A DNA stretch of 64,000 bases, taken from Cellulosilyticum lentocellum DSM 5427. GTDB lineage: Bacteria > Bacillota > Clostridia > Lachnospirales > Cellulosilyticaceae. How positions within the stretch are numbered: the stretch's first letter is position 1; each line of letters begins with the position of its first letter. Positions 30,403 to 41,427 of the stretch are shown piece by piece. The notes below the pieces were generated by a model. The model saw only the letters and a list, made by a program, of their open reading frames with translations. It was not told the DNA's origin and did not search any database. The DNA lies in assembly GCF_000178835.2 (NCBI RefSeq), contig NC_015275.1:2935001-2999000 (forward strand). The letters are read 5' to 3'. A program made the position numbers and the translations under genes.

Positions 30403-30990
30403 TTACTCACATATTTGTCCTTTAATGATTTCTAATACATAATTTTTAAATGTCTCAAAACTTGTAGGATCGCAAGAAGTGCCTTTATGCATTGACTTTG
30501 TATAAAAATTGTATTCTACATTTCCATAGTTAAAGATCGGACTTGTTAAAATAAAGCTAAATTCTGTAACTCTATAAGTTATTGCTTTTTTCATGGCTTC
30601 TCTACAAATTTCAAGTAAAGCGTCACTCTCTTCTAATTTTTGATCTGCTGTTAGTTTAAGGATGAAGCTTAATAAACGATATCCCCCATTCAACGGAAAC
30701 ATTTCTCCTCTTCCTGTATCAAATAATTTTCCTGTGTTATGAAAGTACTTGAGATTTCTAAAACTGATATTCTTGTATACCTCCTCTACCTCTAATCCAT
30801 CTAGCTGCAGAGATTTTGCATGGTCACTTATACTTTCCCAGCTTGTATCCTGCATACTTCTGTTGTTTTTAACTATTTTTTCGAACTCCTTATAAGCATC
30901 CTCTATTTTCTTATCTGTATAAATAACTGTTTCGTTAACAACTACATTATATTCTCCATTATCATAAACTAAAGCTACTTTACTACTCAT
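30403..30990 (-). CDS. unrecognised 195-residue cytoplasmic protein
   Basis: No signal peptide or membrane helix. Mixed alpha/beta composition with an N-terminal beta-rich stretch (VALVYDNGEYNVVVNETVIY) and a helical middle. GGAGATTGAT precedes the ATG, so it is probably real. I recognise no family, and it stands alone between hcp and the surface-protein gene. Confidence 0.45.
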   Translation of the reverse strand: MSSKVALVYDNGEYNVVVNETVIYTDKKIEDAYKEFEKIVKNNRSMQDTSWESISDHAKSLQLDGLEVEEVYKNISFRNLKYFHNTGKLFDTGRGEMFPLNGGYRLLSFILKLTADQKLEESDALLEICREAMKKAITYRVTEFSFILTSPIFNYGNVEYNFYTKSMHKGTSCDPTSFETFKNYVLEIIKGQICE

Positions 30991-30999
30991 ATCAATCTC

Positions 31000-31420
31000 C
31001 TTTCGATATATAATAATAATTATTATATCATATAGATTATTTTATTGATATGTTTATTGTATATCTGTCACTTCTTCATACCTACTATTCTACCGTAGCT
31101 TCAATCTACTTAATGAACGCCTCATATTAATGTGGGAATTCATTTCAATGTTCTCTAATAAACCCTCTACTATAATAAGACTAATTTGTTATCTTAAAAG
31201 CTTCTATAATTCGGCTTAAATCATCTGAGTAATGTTCATATGATATGCTGTCCTAAGTTTAATTTTCTCCATCATTTTAAATTATCTAATAAGTAGCCTA
31301 CTTATTTCTGCTATTTTCTCATTAGCGATGACTTTGTTGTATTCAATCTTCTATATATTTTATTAAATACACATTACTCGTTTTAGTTTTACAATTAAGA
31401 AGAAGGGTTTTTTCACACTT
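31000..31420. other. AT-rich intergenic stretch without recognised gene
   Basis: About 420 bp between the 195 aa gene and the operator repeats of the next gene. I find no open frame with a ribosome-binding site, no strong hairpin and no recognisable gene fragment here. It may hold the distal promoter region of the downstream surface-protein gene. Confidence 0.4.
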
Positions 31421-31480
31421 TCATCAAATTATTATCAAGATTTCATCAAATTTAACATCTATACTTAATGATATAAATAC
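31421..31480 (+). promoter_or_regulatory. three 11-bp direct repeats plus promoter-like sequence
   Basis: TCATCAAATTA, TTATCAAGATT and TCATCAAATTT follow each other without gap at 31421, 31432 and 31443. Eleven-bp head-to-tail units on one helix face are typical of OmpR/PhoB-type response regulator sites. TTAACA and GATATAAAT downstream could be -35 and -10 elements. The gene starts about 75 bp later. Confidence 0.5.
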
Positions 31481-31549
31481 CTCATGTGCGCCTCTAAACA
31501 CATGCGGTCGATCTTATTCAATTTAACTACATAAATGGGGGGTTTAACA

Positions 31550-33739
31550 ATGAATTTGAAAAAGTTTTTATATGGTCTATTATCTGCCACTTTAGTAGTA
31601 TCATCTGTTACACCTGTTTTCGCAGCCGAAACAGTTACTACTACCTCTTCTCAAACACAAATTTCATCTGAGGAAGTAACCATTTCTTTATCTGACACTT
31701 CAATTTTAGTCAATGGTGAATCAGCTTCAACTGATAACAACGATGCTGTTTATACAAGCCACGATATTATTTATTATGAAGATAAAGATACTTACGATAG
31801 TGGTAATGCTTATGGTGAAGGTACTGCAGAGGATAAACATAGCAGCGAAGAAGCCCTTAAGCATACTGTTGTTAATATCACCAAGCCAGGTACATACCGT
31901 ATTTCAGGTCAACTTTCTTACGGACAGATTTTTGTAAATGTAGGAAAAGACGAGGCCGACAAAGTTACACTCATTCTTGATCATGTAGATATCAACTGCA
32001 GCGTTGCACCTGCGGTCTTCTTCTATCAAGTATATGAATGTGATGCTGATGCCACTGTCGAAACTGCAACGAATCAGGTAGATACTTCAAATGCTGGTGC
32101 ACGTGTTATTATTGCTGATGATTCTGTGAATCATGTGACAGGCTCATATGTTGCACGTATTTATAAAGATACTACAGAGCAAAAGAAACTTCATAAGTAT
32201 GATGGCGCTTTCTACTCTCGCATGAGTATGGAAATTGATGGTGAGACCAAAGGAAATGGTGTTCTTAACATTACTTCTGATAATGAAGGTTTAGATACTG
32301 AACTTCACCTAACTATTAACGGTGGAAAAATTAATATTCAATCTTCTGATGATGGAATCAACGTCAATGAAGATGGTATTAGCGTCTTTACAATGAACGA
32401 TGGTTACTTAAATATTTACGCAGGTAATGGTTCGGAAGGAGACGGTATTGATTCTAATGGTTGGAATGTCATTAACGGTGGAACTGTTATTTCTTTAGCT
32501 AATCCAAAAAGCATGGATGGTGGTATTGACTCAGATATGGGTTCAACAATCAATGGCGGAACAGTCATTGGTGCTGGTAATATGTATGATCCTTTAGAGG
32601 ATGATTCCAAGCAGCTTTTCATGTTCCTTCAATTAGCTGAAAAAACAGATCAATTACTTGTTGTCACTGATGAAAAAGATAATCCTGTTTTTGCTTATGA
32701 TTTTCCAAATGACTATACATACATTTCATTGAGTACCCCTACATTAACAGAAGGAACTTACCATGTTTATAAAGGTGGTACCATCAAGGGAACTGAAACA
32801 GATGGCTTCTACACCACCATTACTTCTTACTTTGAAGGCACTAAGCTTCATCATGGTGGAACTTCTACAAACCAAAATATAGGTATGATGACACCTCCAC
32901 AAGATGGCAATGGACCAAGCTTCTCCACAAATGGAACTCCTCCTGAAATACCAGACAATACTCAAATGCCTAATCAAGGCCAGTCACAGCCAACACCTCC
33001 TGAAGGTATAGGAAATGGTGAGCGTCCTACACCTCCTGAAGGTATAACAAATGGTGAACCTCCTACACTTCCTGAGGGTATGGCAAATGGTGAACCTCCT
33101 GCACCTCCTGAGGGTATGGCAAATGGCGGAGGCTTTGGAGGCCCACAAGGTATGCAAAGTTCCAGCGAGACAGAAAACTATGATTTTGTACTAAGTGCAT
33201 CTAACAAAGGCTTCACTAATGTTTCAAGTACAACAGCTACAGGTAACACAGCTAGTACAACGCCAAGTAGCACTACCACAAATACAGTTGGCACCACTAG
33301 CTTTTCAGATGTAAAAGGTGACAGTTGGTATGCCCAAGCAGTTACTTTCTGCAAAAATAAAGGCTTAATGGGCGGCACTTCATCAACTACCTTCTCACCC
33401 TCTGCTCCGGTTACACGTGAAATGTTTGCTACTATTCTTTACCGCTTAGCAGGTTCACCTAACGTTACTACTCCTACTTCATTTACTGATGTTAAAAATG
33501 AATCCGCTTACTATTACAAGTCTGTTTCATGGGCTAATCAATCAGGTATTACCAAAGGCATTAGCTCAAATGCATTTGGCGTAGGCCAATCTATTACTGT
33601 TCAAGATGCTGTCGTTATGTTAGAGCGTTATGGAAAAGGTGGTGACCTCACTCAAGTAGAAAATGTTTCCTCTACTAGTACATCACCAGCAACTCGTGCA
33701 CAAATTGCGGCACTATTAATGCAGTATTGCAACAACTAA
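31550..33739 (+). CDS. secreted Cthe_2159-like carbohydrate-binding protein with SLH anchor
   Basis: 729 residues from ATG 31550 (GGGGGG 7 nt upstream). Signal peptide ending VTPVFAAE. Residues about 60-440 match the Cthe_2159/PF14262 right-handed beta-helix family (KPGTYRISGQLSYGQIFVNV, DDGINVNEDGISVFTMNDG, repeated N-G-G-x-V). Then a proline-rich linker with four 12-residue repeats (about 482-529) and a C-terminal S-layer homology region with two clear SLH motifs (FSDVKGDSWYAQAV and FTDVKNESAYYYKSV) and a weaker third. Cthe_2159 of C. thermocellum binds cellulose and acidic polysaccharides. A cell-surface polysaccharide-binding role is likely. Confidence 0.85.
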   Translation: MNLKKFLYGLLSATLVVSSVTPVFAAETVTTTSSQTQISSEEVTISLSDTSILVNGESASTDNNDAVYTSHDIIYYEDKDTYDSGNAYGEGTAEDKHSSEEALKHTVVNITKPGTYRISGQLSYGQIFVNVGKDEADKVTLILDHVDINCSVAPAVFFYQVYECDADATVETATNQVDTSNAGARVIIADDSVNHVTGSYVARIYKDTTEQKKLHKYDGAFYSRMSMEIDGETKGNGVLNITSDNEGLDTELHLTINGGKINIQSSDDGINVNEDGISVFTMNDGYLNIYAGNGSEGDGIDSNGWNVINGGTVISLANPKSMDGGIDSDMGSTINGGTVIGAGNMYDPLEDDSKQLFMFLQLAEKTDQLLVVTDEKDNPVFAYDFPNDYTYISLSTPTLTEGTYHVYKGGTIKGTETDGFYTTITSYFEGTKLHHGGTSTNQNIGMMTPPQDGNGPSFSTNGTPPEIPDNTQMPNQGQSQPTPPEGIGNGERPTPPEGITNGEPPTLPEGMANGEPPAPPEGMANGGGFGGPQGMQSSSETENYDFVLSASNKGFTNVSSTTATGNTASTTPSSTTTNTVGTTSFSDVKGDSWYAQAVTFCKNKGLMGGTSSTTFSPSAPVTREMFATILYRLAGSPNVTTPTSFTDVKNESAYYYKSVSWANQSGITKGISSNAFGVGQSITVQDAVVMLERYGKGGDLTQVENVSSTSTSPATRAQIAALLMQYCNN
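32993..33136 (+). repeat. four 36-bp in-frame repeats encoding a Pro-rich linker
   Basis: Period 36 bp (12 codons) with consensus TPPEGMANGEPP; copies at 32993, 33029, 33065 and 33101. Copies three and four are nearly identical in DNA, indicating recent expansion or exchange. Confidence 0.85.
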
Positions 33740-33886
33740 ATAAGCATCTATCTTAATCACTTGAATTTATATTATTTCCAGTTTGGTAGCCCTAGTTTTA
33801 TTAAATCTATCTATTCAATCTTTACTTTTTTTCGAGGCAACCTTCTATTTCTTTAAGTGTCTTTAATCCCTTAGCTATTTCAAAGT

Positions 33887-33924
33887 AAAGGACTAAGCTA
33901 CAATTCCCCATAACTTAGTCCTTT
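33887..33924. terminator. bidirectional terminator
   Basis: AAAGGACTAAG (33887-33897) and CTTAGTCCTTT (33914-33924) lie between the convergent surface-protein and esterase genes. Confidence 0.8.
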
Positions 33925-33954
33925 ATCTTTTCCTATTTTATTAATAAATCTTCC

Positions 33955-35676
<1,722 letters not shown>

Positions 35677-35903
35677 CTAAAAAAATATGTTTTTCTCCCT
35701 ATGTTTTTCTATAACTACTTCATTTGCCTTAATGATTTTCTACATCTTCCCTCCCTTATCTAGACATTTTAAGTTCTAATCCTAGGATTAATCCTGGTTC
35801 TAGGTTATATTTATAATGATAGCAGGGCTTTTCCGTAAATACTTGTACATTTTTCACATATATTAGCATTATTTTAAACTTTTTCAAAAAGGAGGTAATA
35901 ATT

Positions 35904-36788
35904 ATGAATGAGTGGCCTTCAAATACACTGGAAGAGCAAAAAGAACACGACAGTTCCCTTTTCCCTGTATCACTCCATGTCATGCAACATCATACTCTAG
36001 GTTGCATACTTCCACCTCATTGGCATGACAAACTGGAATTCATTTATGTAACAAAAGGAGAAATTCATTTTTCAATTAATAACGAATCCTTTTATGTCCA
36101 TGCAGGTGACTGTCTTTTTATCAATTCTTGTCAGCTCCATGCTGGGTTTTCAAGAACCCCTCTTATCAATTACTGCTCCATTGTTTTTAGTTCCAAACTG
36201 TTAACAAATAGTCTTGATATTTGTCAAAACTTCTTTGAGAATATCACAAATCATAGATGTATTATGCAACAACATTTTCATTCTGACATACCTGCACATT
36301 ATGAAATTATTGAACATATAAAAAGAATGATTACTGCACTAACTCATAAGAATCTAGCTTATGAACTAATTGTCAAAAGTGAACTATTAGTTATTTTTAG
36401 TATCCTCATACAAACTTCCCCTCAGCTCACTTCTTTAGATGCTAAGTTGCCTAATCATCAAACTAAAAACAATGAACGCTTAGAGCAAATTATTACCTAT
36501 ATTAGTTTGCATTATCACGAAAAAATTGCACTTACTGATATTAGTGAAGCTGTTCATGTAACACCTCAATATCTGTGCCGTTTTTTTAAAAATATGACTA
36601 CCATGAGTTTGATCGACTATATTAATCACTATCGTATTGAACGTGCACGTAGCCTACTAGAAGAAAGTAGATTAAGTATTACTGATATTGCCTTGATGTG
36701 TGGCTTTGATAATATCAGTTACTTTAATCGTGTCTTTAAACAACATATTCATTGTACCCCTAGTAAGTCACGATTAAATAAAAAATAA
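35904..36788 (+). CDS. AraC-family regulator with cupin sensor domain
   Basis: 294 residues. N-terminal AraC-type cupin (about 25-110; LPPHWHDKLEFIYVTKGEIH) and C-terminal double helix-turn-helix (ITDIALMCGFDNISYFNRVF). AAGGAGG is 8 nt before the ATG. Divergent from the esterase gene across 239 bp, so it is the obvious candidate to control it in response to a sugar; ligand unknown. Confidence 0.9.
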   Translation: MNEWPSNTLEEQKEHDSSLFPVSLHVMQHHTLGCILPPHWHDKLEFIYVTKGEIHFSINNESFYVHAGDCLFINSCQLHAGFSRTPLINYCSIVFSSKLLTNSLDICQNFFENITNHRCIMQQHFHSDIPAHYEIIEHIKRMITALTHKNLAYELIVKSELLVIFSILIQTSPQLTSLDAKLPNHQTKNNERLEQIITYISLHYHEKIALTDISEAVHVTPQYLCRFFKNMTTMSLIDYINHYRIERARSLLEESRLSITDIALMCGFDNISYFNRVFKQHIHCTPSKSRLNKK

Positions 36789-36926
36789 GATCAAGATGAT
36801 ACTTGATCCTACCCATAAATAATGATTTAATTTTAGGAGTATTGTCTTTAGCCTAATAGATGCTCCAATCTTCTTCCTGAGTTAGAAATACTCCTCTCTC
36901 TCCCCCCACGTATTTTAAAATAAAAC

Positions 36927-37307
36927 CTAGTATCCTCGCTGCCATTCATTTGTTTCAGCGTTTTTTTCTAAAACTAGTTTATACCCCTGATTTCCACTGT
37001 AGAAATAAACATACTGGCATAAAGGGTCTACATCGATCTCAAACTTGTCTTTAGCGCCAATACTGCTATTCAAACCAAATGTGGAGTAAAAAGTAATATA
37101 GAGCGTATCGCCATCTTGTTTCGCTTTATAAGTCCGTATATATCCCATACTGCTTGCTACACCAACATAAAGTGTCATTTTTCTTCCATCCTCGGATATG
37201 GAACACTCTTTTCTAAGCATTACATCCCCTCTTTTTCCACCTGTTGCCAAGATACAGCTCACCAATAGCGCAATTATAATAAATATAATTATAAGTTTCT
37301 TTTTCAT
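36927..37307 (-). CDS. small predicted lipoprotein
   Basis: 126 residues. Positively charged N-terminus, hydrophobic core and lipobox LVSC with the lipidated cysteine at residue 18. The rest is beta-rich with no recognised family. GAGGGAG precedes the ATG. Probably membrane-anchored and extracytoplasmic; function unknown. Confidence 0.6.
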   Translation of the reverse strand: MKKKLIIIFIIIALLVSCILATGGKRGDVMLRKECSISEDGRKMTLYVGVASSMGYIRTYKAKQDGDTLYITFYSTFGLNSSIGAKDKFEIDVDPLCQYVYFYSGNQGYKLVLEKNAETNEWQRGY

Positions 37308-37457
37308 TTTCTAGTCTCCCTCCTATTCAAACCCTATTTTTTATTATGCTGACTTTTCATCATTCAACCACTCCTACGTTAGAGCTAAGCAACTTTTCCT
37401 TGCTCTTAGAAATTGATTCTATTTTTGCCTACCCTGTATGGTGTTTTATACCTCTTC

Positions 37458-37559
37458 TTATTTACTCATCCATATCATGTGTATTTCTGTTTCTCCAGTA
37501 TATTCATCTATTGACCTATTAATAGGTCTAAAACCTTGCCTTTTATAAAATGCTATAGC
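37458..37559 (-). pseudogene. GNAT acetyltransferase C-terminal remnant
   Basis: Directly after the TAA of the ferredoxin gene, and in the same frame, 33 codons read AIAFYKRQGFRPINRSIDEY then TGETEIHMIWMSK. This is the typical end of a YjaB-like acetyltransferase (N-x-x-A-x-x-F-Y-x-x-x-G-F, then E-x-x-M-x-W). The last residues of the preceding gene, YEKNT, are the expected upstream part of the same motif. Confidence 0.7.
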
Positions 37560-38423
37560 TTATGTATTCTTCTCATATTTTGCCCTCTTATCACTTGAGC
37601 TATTTTCTATATTTCCGATTTCTTCAACCCCTGACTGTTTGTACCATTGTGTATCCTTTAAAATTAGATTTCTATAACGTTTTCTTCCCACCGTATATTT
37701 CCCATACTCTATAGCTTCCTTAGGACATTCATGAATACATCTAAAACACATAAGACAATTGTGTTGCCAAACGATCTTTCCCTCTTCATACTTAATATTG
37801 TGATTAGGACAAATATGTGTACACTTCTTACAACTAATACACCTCGAGCTAGTCCAGAAGTTACTATCTTTATTACTTAAGTCCTTCATAGCCTTAGAAT
37901 AAACTAGTCTATACATAACACGTCCAAACCCTGGTTCTTTTATTTCAAATCGATTTTCTCTGTCTTCCTTAATCTCTTTGACTATTTGTAAAACCTTTTT
38001 CTCCATATGCTTCAATAACTGCTCTTGTTTTCTTTCATCTTGAACCTTAAATTCTGCAATATATGTTCTGGGCATCATCACTAAATAGCCGCCTGCCAGC
38101 TGCATCTGTCTTTGCTTCAGTATCTTCTTAACTTGCCACAAAGCTTCACCTGGAACACCTCCACAAGTACAAACTGCGTAGACCTTTACCTTATTGTTTG
38201 TTTCTATCTTATTAATAAACGCTAAGACAACTGGAGGTATTCCATACATATGTACTGGGAAGACAATGATTATTCTCTGATAAGCTAAATATTCCCCTTT
38301 ATATTCTAATAAATTGTATATATTATTACTATCTAACTGCTGTGAAATCCCTCTAGCTACTAAATAACTATTTCCCGTTCCGCTATAATAAAACACACCA
38401 TATGACTTTATATTCCCCTTCAT
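37560..38423 (-). CDS. EFR1-type flavodoxin-like/4Fe-4S ferredoxin protein
   Basis: 287 residues. N-terminal flavodoxin-like domain (GVFYYSGTGNSYLVARGI, phosphate loop about residue 12) and a C-terminal double [4Fe-4S] ferredoxin: CISCKKCTHICPNHNI and CLMCFRCIHECPKEAI. Electron-transfer protein of unknown partner, common in clostridia. GAGAGG precedes the ATG. The last residues (RAKYEKNT) do not belong to this family and continue in frame into an acetyltransferase remnant, so the natural C-terminus has been replaced. Confidence 0.85.
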   Translation of the reverse strand: MKGNIKSYGVFYYSGTGNSYLVARGISQQLDSNNIYNLLEYKGEYLAYQRIIIVFPVHMYGIPPVVLAFINKIETNNKVKVYAVCTCGGVPGEALWQVKKILKQRQMQLAGGYLVMMPRTYIAEFKVQDERKQEQLLKHMEKKVLQIVKEIKEDRENRFEIKEPGFGRVMYRLVYSKAMKDLSNKDSNFWTSSRCISCKKCTHICPNHNIKYEEGKIVWQHNCLMCFRCIHECPKEAIEYGKYTVGRKRYRNLILKDTQWYKQSGVEEIGNIENSSSDKRAKYEKNT

Positions 38424-38548
38424 TTACCTCTCCCCCCCGACTACTCCTTGTCGTATTATTTAAGACATATCATAACGCAAGTAACGCCCCATACGGGAAT
38501 AAATCGTTTGCTATAACTATGTCATGTCATTTTCCTTATGGCATAAAA

Positions 38549-39343
38549 CTAACTATGATTTTGCTGATTATATAAATAGCGCTGCCTATATTTTAGCTCT
38601 GCATATTCTGTAATCTTTTTCATATAAATCGCATCATATGCCCCCCCTATTGCCCCTACAACTGGGACCCCTTGTAGAAACTTTATGTATAATAATTCTT
38701 TTGAAAGTAAATCTGCTGTTACTTTCATTTCACTTTTTACAGACTCTGATTCCATTAGCTTTTCTGTTTTCATATAGTGATTAATTCTATTATTAATTGC
38801 TTGTATTGATGTGCCATGGGAAACGGCTCCCTGGATCAAAAGCAAGATATAAAATTGTTCTTCTATAGCATCATAGGGATAACCATAACGTAATGCTATT
38901 TCATAAATACTTTTTAAAATCATTCCTGTAAAAACTGGAATGTCTGGAAGACCGATTCCCATTACTCCCATACCAATGCCCATCACACCCGATACTGCTA
39001 AATTCTTTATGCCAGATCGCCCTGCATTTTTCTCTATTACACGAATAGATTTTCTACTTTGACTCACTTGGGCAGCATACTGCTGAATCTTATGGTTCTG
39101 CTCAATAGTCTCTTTTCTATATGTTTTTTCAATTATCCCTGTCCCCTTTTCAAAAACTAAAGCAAATGCTTTATTAAAAGCAGCATTAAGTGTTTCCTCT
39201 ACTTTCTTTGGTACTTTTGCTTCTAACTTTTGATTTAATAGAGATTCTTTTTTCTCAAACCTTTTTTCCAAAAACTTTTTCTCTTGCTTTAATGCTTTTT
39301 GCCATTCCCGTTCTAATGCTGATTTTTTCTGAAACAATTCCAT
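38549..39343 (-). CDS. EcsC-family protein
   Basis: 264 residues. Charged helical N-terminus, then glycine-rich segments AVSGVMGIGMGVMGIGLPD and GVPVVGAIGGAYDAIYM characteristic of EcsC (PF12787). GAGGGG lies before the ATG. In Bacillus ecsC lies with an ABC transporter; here no transporter is adjacent. Function of the family is unclear; likely membrane-associated. Confidence 0.75.
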   Translation of the reverse strand: MELFQKKSALEREWQKALKQEKKFLEKRFEKKESLLNQKLEAKVPKKVEETLNAAFNKAFALVFEKGTGIIEKTYRKETIEQNHKIQQYAAQVSQSRKSIRVIEKNAGRSGIKNLAVSGVMGIGMGVMGIGLPDIPVFTGMILKSIYEIALRYGYPYDAIEEQFYILLLIQGAVSHGTSIQAINNRINHYMKTEKLMESESVKSEMKVTADLLSKELLYIKFLQGVPVVGAIGGAYDAIYMKKITEYAELKYRQRYLYNQQNHS

Positions 39344-39804
39344 AAGCAGCCCCTCTATTTCTTTTTCTTGTCTATATCAAAATAGTGTTAACACCTTATA
39401 TTTTATATTACATGAATTTTATGTAAAAAGTATATTCTATTATATTTTTTACTATAACTGAATTACAGTCCACTATAAATATAGTGGACTGCACCATGAA
39501 GAAATCTCTCCTTATGAAGTAATTGCTTTCTGTCTTAATAATATATCTCCCGCATTTTAATTCTACTACTTCCTCAAAACTATTACTTCTTTGAATGGAA
39601 TATCTATCTTGATGTTATTATTTCATCATCTAATAAGTTAGTGTATGATTCATTTTAACAAACCTCCAAGTCCCTCAACTTGATTATCTCTCATTACGAG
39701 GACTAGCCTATGGAGATAAATTGTTTTTGTATCATCTATCATTGTTCATGAAATTTGCATCTTTTTATGCTACTTAGCTCCCTTAAAACTATACCTTATT
39801 CCTG
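39344..39804. other. 461-bp intergenic region with one perfect palindrome
   Basis: CAGTCCACTAT (39466-39476) and ATAGTGGACTG (39481-39491) form an 11-bp perfect inverted repeat with a 4-nt loop. No T-tract follows on either strand, so it is more like an operator or stable RNA hairpin than a terminator. No gene with a ribosome-binding site is evident in the rest. Confidence 0.45.
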
Positions 39805-40794
39805 CTAGTTTTGGTTATTAATAGATAAACTATCAAGATACTCAAAGCTTTTTAGTTGTTCTTGATCTAAATCTTCTTTCTCAAATGCTATGGCATTCAG
39901 TTGAAGATTGTTATAGGTAGAATAATAATAAACTCCCTTTTCTAGCGCCATGCAGGAGGTATAAAGTGTAAATTCTTCTTTACTCTTTGGCTTAATCACT
40001 GCTCCACCTGGCATAGCTACATTATTAAGAATATGATAAAACTCAGCCAGGGTTGTCATCTCATTATCTAGATGCGTCGCATGACTTTTTAGATAAGCTA
40101 CTCTTACAAATCTAGCAGGCGGATAAAAATCACCGGGTATACCCACTAAACCAAGTCCACAGGAATCCGGATTCAATTCTTGTTTATACCATGTTGTTCC
40201 CTCTACCCACTTGGAAGAAAGATGAATATATTGTTTTAAATTATCAATATGCCAATCAAAAGTGGGGGGATTAGTGAGTACCCCTATTTTATTTTCAAAA
40301 ACACAGAATTTCTCTTTTGTCTGTTCAATAACAATACACTGATCTTGCTTATCATATACAATCCAATGAAGTGTTGAAAGTGCTACATCTGGAGCAAATG
40401 GTATATTAACCAGATTCACCTGTGAAACAGCTGCTTTTACCTCTTCTACTGTCTCAAAGTTACTTAAGATCCAAAGAATAAAATCGTAGGGTCCTATATT
40501 GATCTTGTCAGGGTATGGCTCAGGACTATGATAGCAGTAATGAGGAAAGTTAAGCCCAGCACAAGCAAGTCCTTTTTCATTCAAGCCATCTGCTAAAAGA
40601 GGGTGATCATTTATAATAACGCCCATTCCTAATATGGCATACTTTATAGGCAGTATCTTCTTGCTAATCACATTCTCCCATTGATATTTTCTAGGCACTA
40701 AAATCACAGATTGATTAAAACTATATTCCAAATCCATATTACGACCAAAAAAATGAAAACCGTCTTTACTCTTCAGTGTTAATGCTGTACACAT
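39805..40794 (-). CDS. choloylglycine hydrolase-family amidase
   Basis: 329 residues of the Ntn-hydrolase family that includes bile salt hydrolase and penicillin V acylase. Nucleophile Cys2 after Met removal (MCTALTLKSKDGFHFFGRNM), with Arg and Asp of FFGRNMDLEY, Asn in LNEKGLACAGLNFP, Asn in VLTNPPTFDWHIDNL and Arg in ARFVRVAYLKS all present, so the site looks intact. AGAGG upstream of ATG. Hydrolyses an amide such as a conjugated bile acid or an N-acyl homoserine lactone/penicillin; choice among these is not possible from sequence. Confidence 0.88.
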   Translation of the reverse strand: MCTALTLKSKDGFHFFGRNMDLEYSFNQSVILVPRKYQWENVISKKILPIKYAILGMGVIINDHPLLADGLNEKGLACAGLNFPHYCYHSPEPYPDKINIGPYDFILWILSNFETVEEVKAAVSQVNLVNIPFAPDVALSTLHWIVYDKQDQCIVIEQTKEKFCVFENKIGVLTNPPTFDWHIDNLKQYIHLSSKWVEGTTWYKQELNPDSCGLGLVGIPGDFYPPARFVRVAYLKSHATHLDNEMTTLAEFYHILNNVAMPGGAVIKPKSKEEFTLYTSCMALEKGVYYYSTYNNLQLNAIAFEKEDLDQEQLKSFEYLDSLSINNQN

Positions 40795-40935
40795 ACTGCA
40801 ACCTCTCTTCTTTTTAGCTTTATTATCCCCAAAAGAAGTGTTAATATGAGTAGATTCACCCTCTATCTTTTACGCCATTTCTTTTATATAAGATTTTGTA
40901 AAAAGTAGTATGATACAATTTATTTTAGGCTTACC

Positions 40936-41400
40936 TCACTCAAACTGCTTTAATAAATTTACCATTTCAATAGCTGTTACCGCTGCGTCATACCCTTTAT
41001 TACCTACTTTTGTTCCCGCTCTTTCAATAGCTTGTTCAATGGTATCAGTTGTTAGAATACCAAAAATAACCGGTTTTTCTGTCTGCATAGCAACACTTGC
41101 AATTCCTTTTGAGGCTTCCGCACAAACATAATCAAAATGTGGTGTAGAACCTTTTATGACCGCTCCTAAACAAATGACTGCATCATATTTTTCACTTTCT
41201 GCCATTTTCTTCGCCACTAGTGGTATTTCAAAAGCACCTGGTACATAAGCAACTTCTATTTTTTCAGATGCTACGCCATGTCTTTTTAGCGCATCTACTG
41301 CCCCGCCTACTAGCTTTGAAACAATAAATTCATTAAATCTTCCTGCTACAATCCCCATTCTTAATTCCTGCGCCACTAAATTTCCTTCGATTACTTTCAT
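40936..41400 (-). CDS. ribH: 6,7-dimethyl-8-ribityllumazine synthase
   Basis: 154 residues, normal length. Active-site motifs [52 protein letters not shown] 41400 has GGAGG 8 nt upstream; an in-frame TTG at 41415 is part of that site. Condenses the 3,4-dihydroxybutanone phosphate and ribitylamino-uracil made by RibBA and RibD. Last gene of the rib operon. Confidence 0.97.
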   Translation of the reverse strand: MKVIEGNLVAQELRMGIVAGRFNEFIVSKLVGGAVDALKRHGVASEKIEVAYVPGAFEIPLVAKKMAESEKYDAVICLGAVIKGSTPHFDYVCAEASKGIASVAMQTEKPVIFGILTTDTIEQAIERAGTKVGNKGYDAAVTAIEMVNLLKQFE

Positions 41401-41427
41401 TTTGGTTTCCTCCAATTTAAATTTCTT

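Noticed and set aside
36835..36895. AGGAGTATT / AATACTCCT inverted repeat after the AraC gene
   Set aside because: Loop of more than 40 nt and no T-tract on either strand; too weak to call a terminator.
39490..39790. Possible gene remnant on the minus strand (a stretch reading VVELKCGRYIIKTESNYF)
   Set aside because: Short, no family similarity, no start or site; could be chance.
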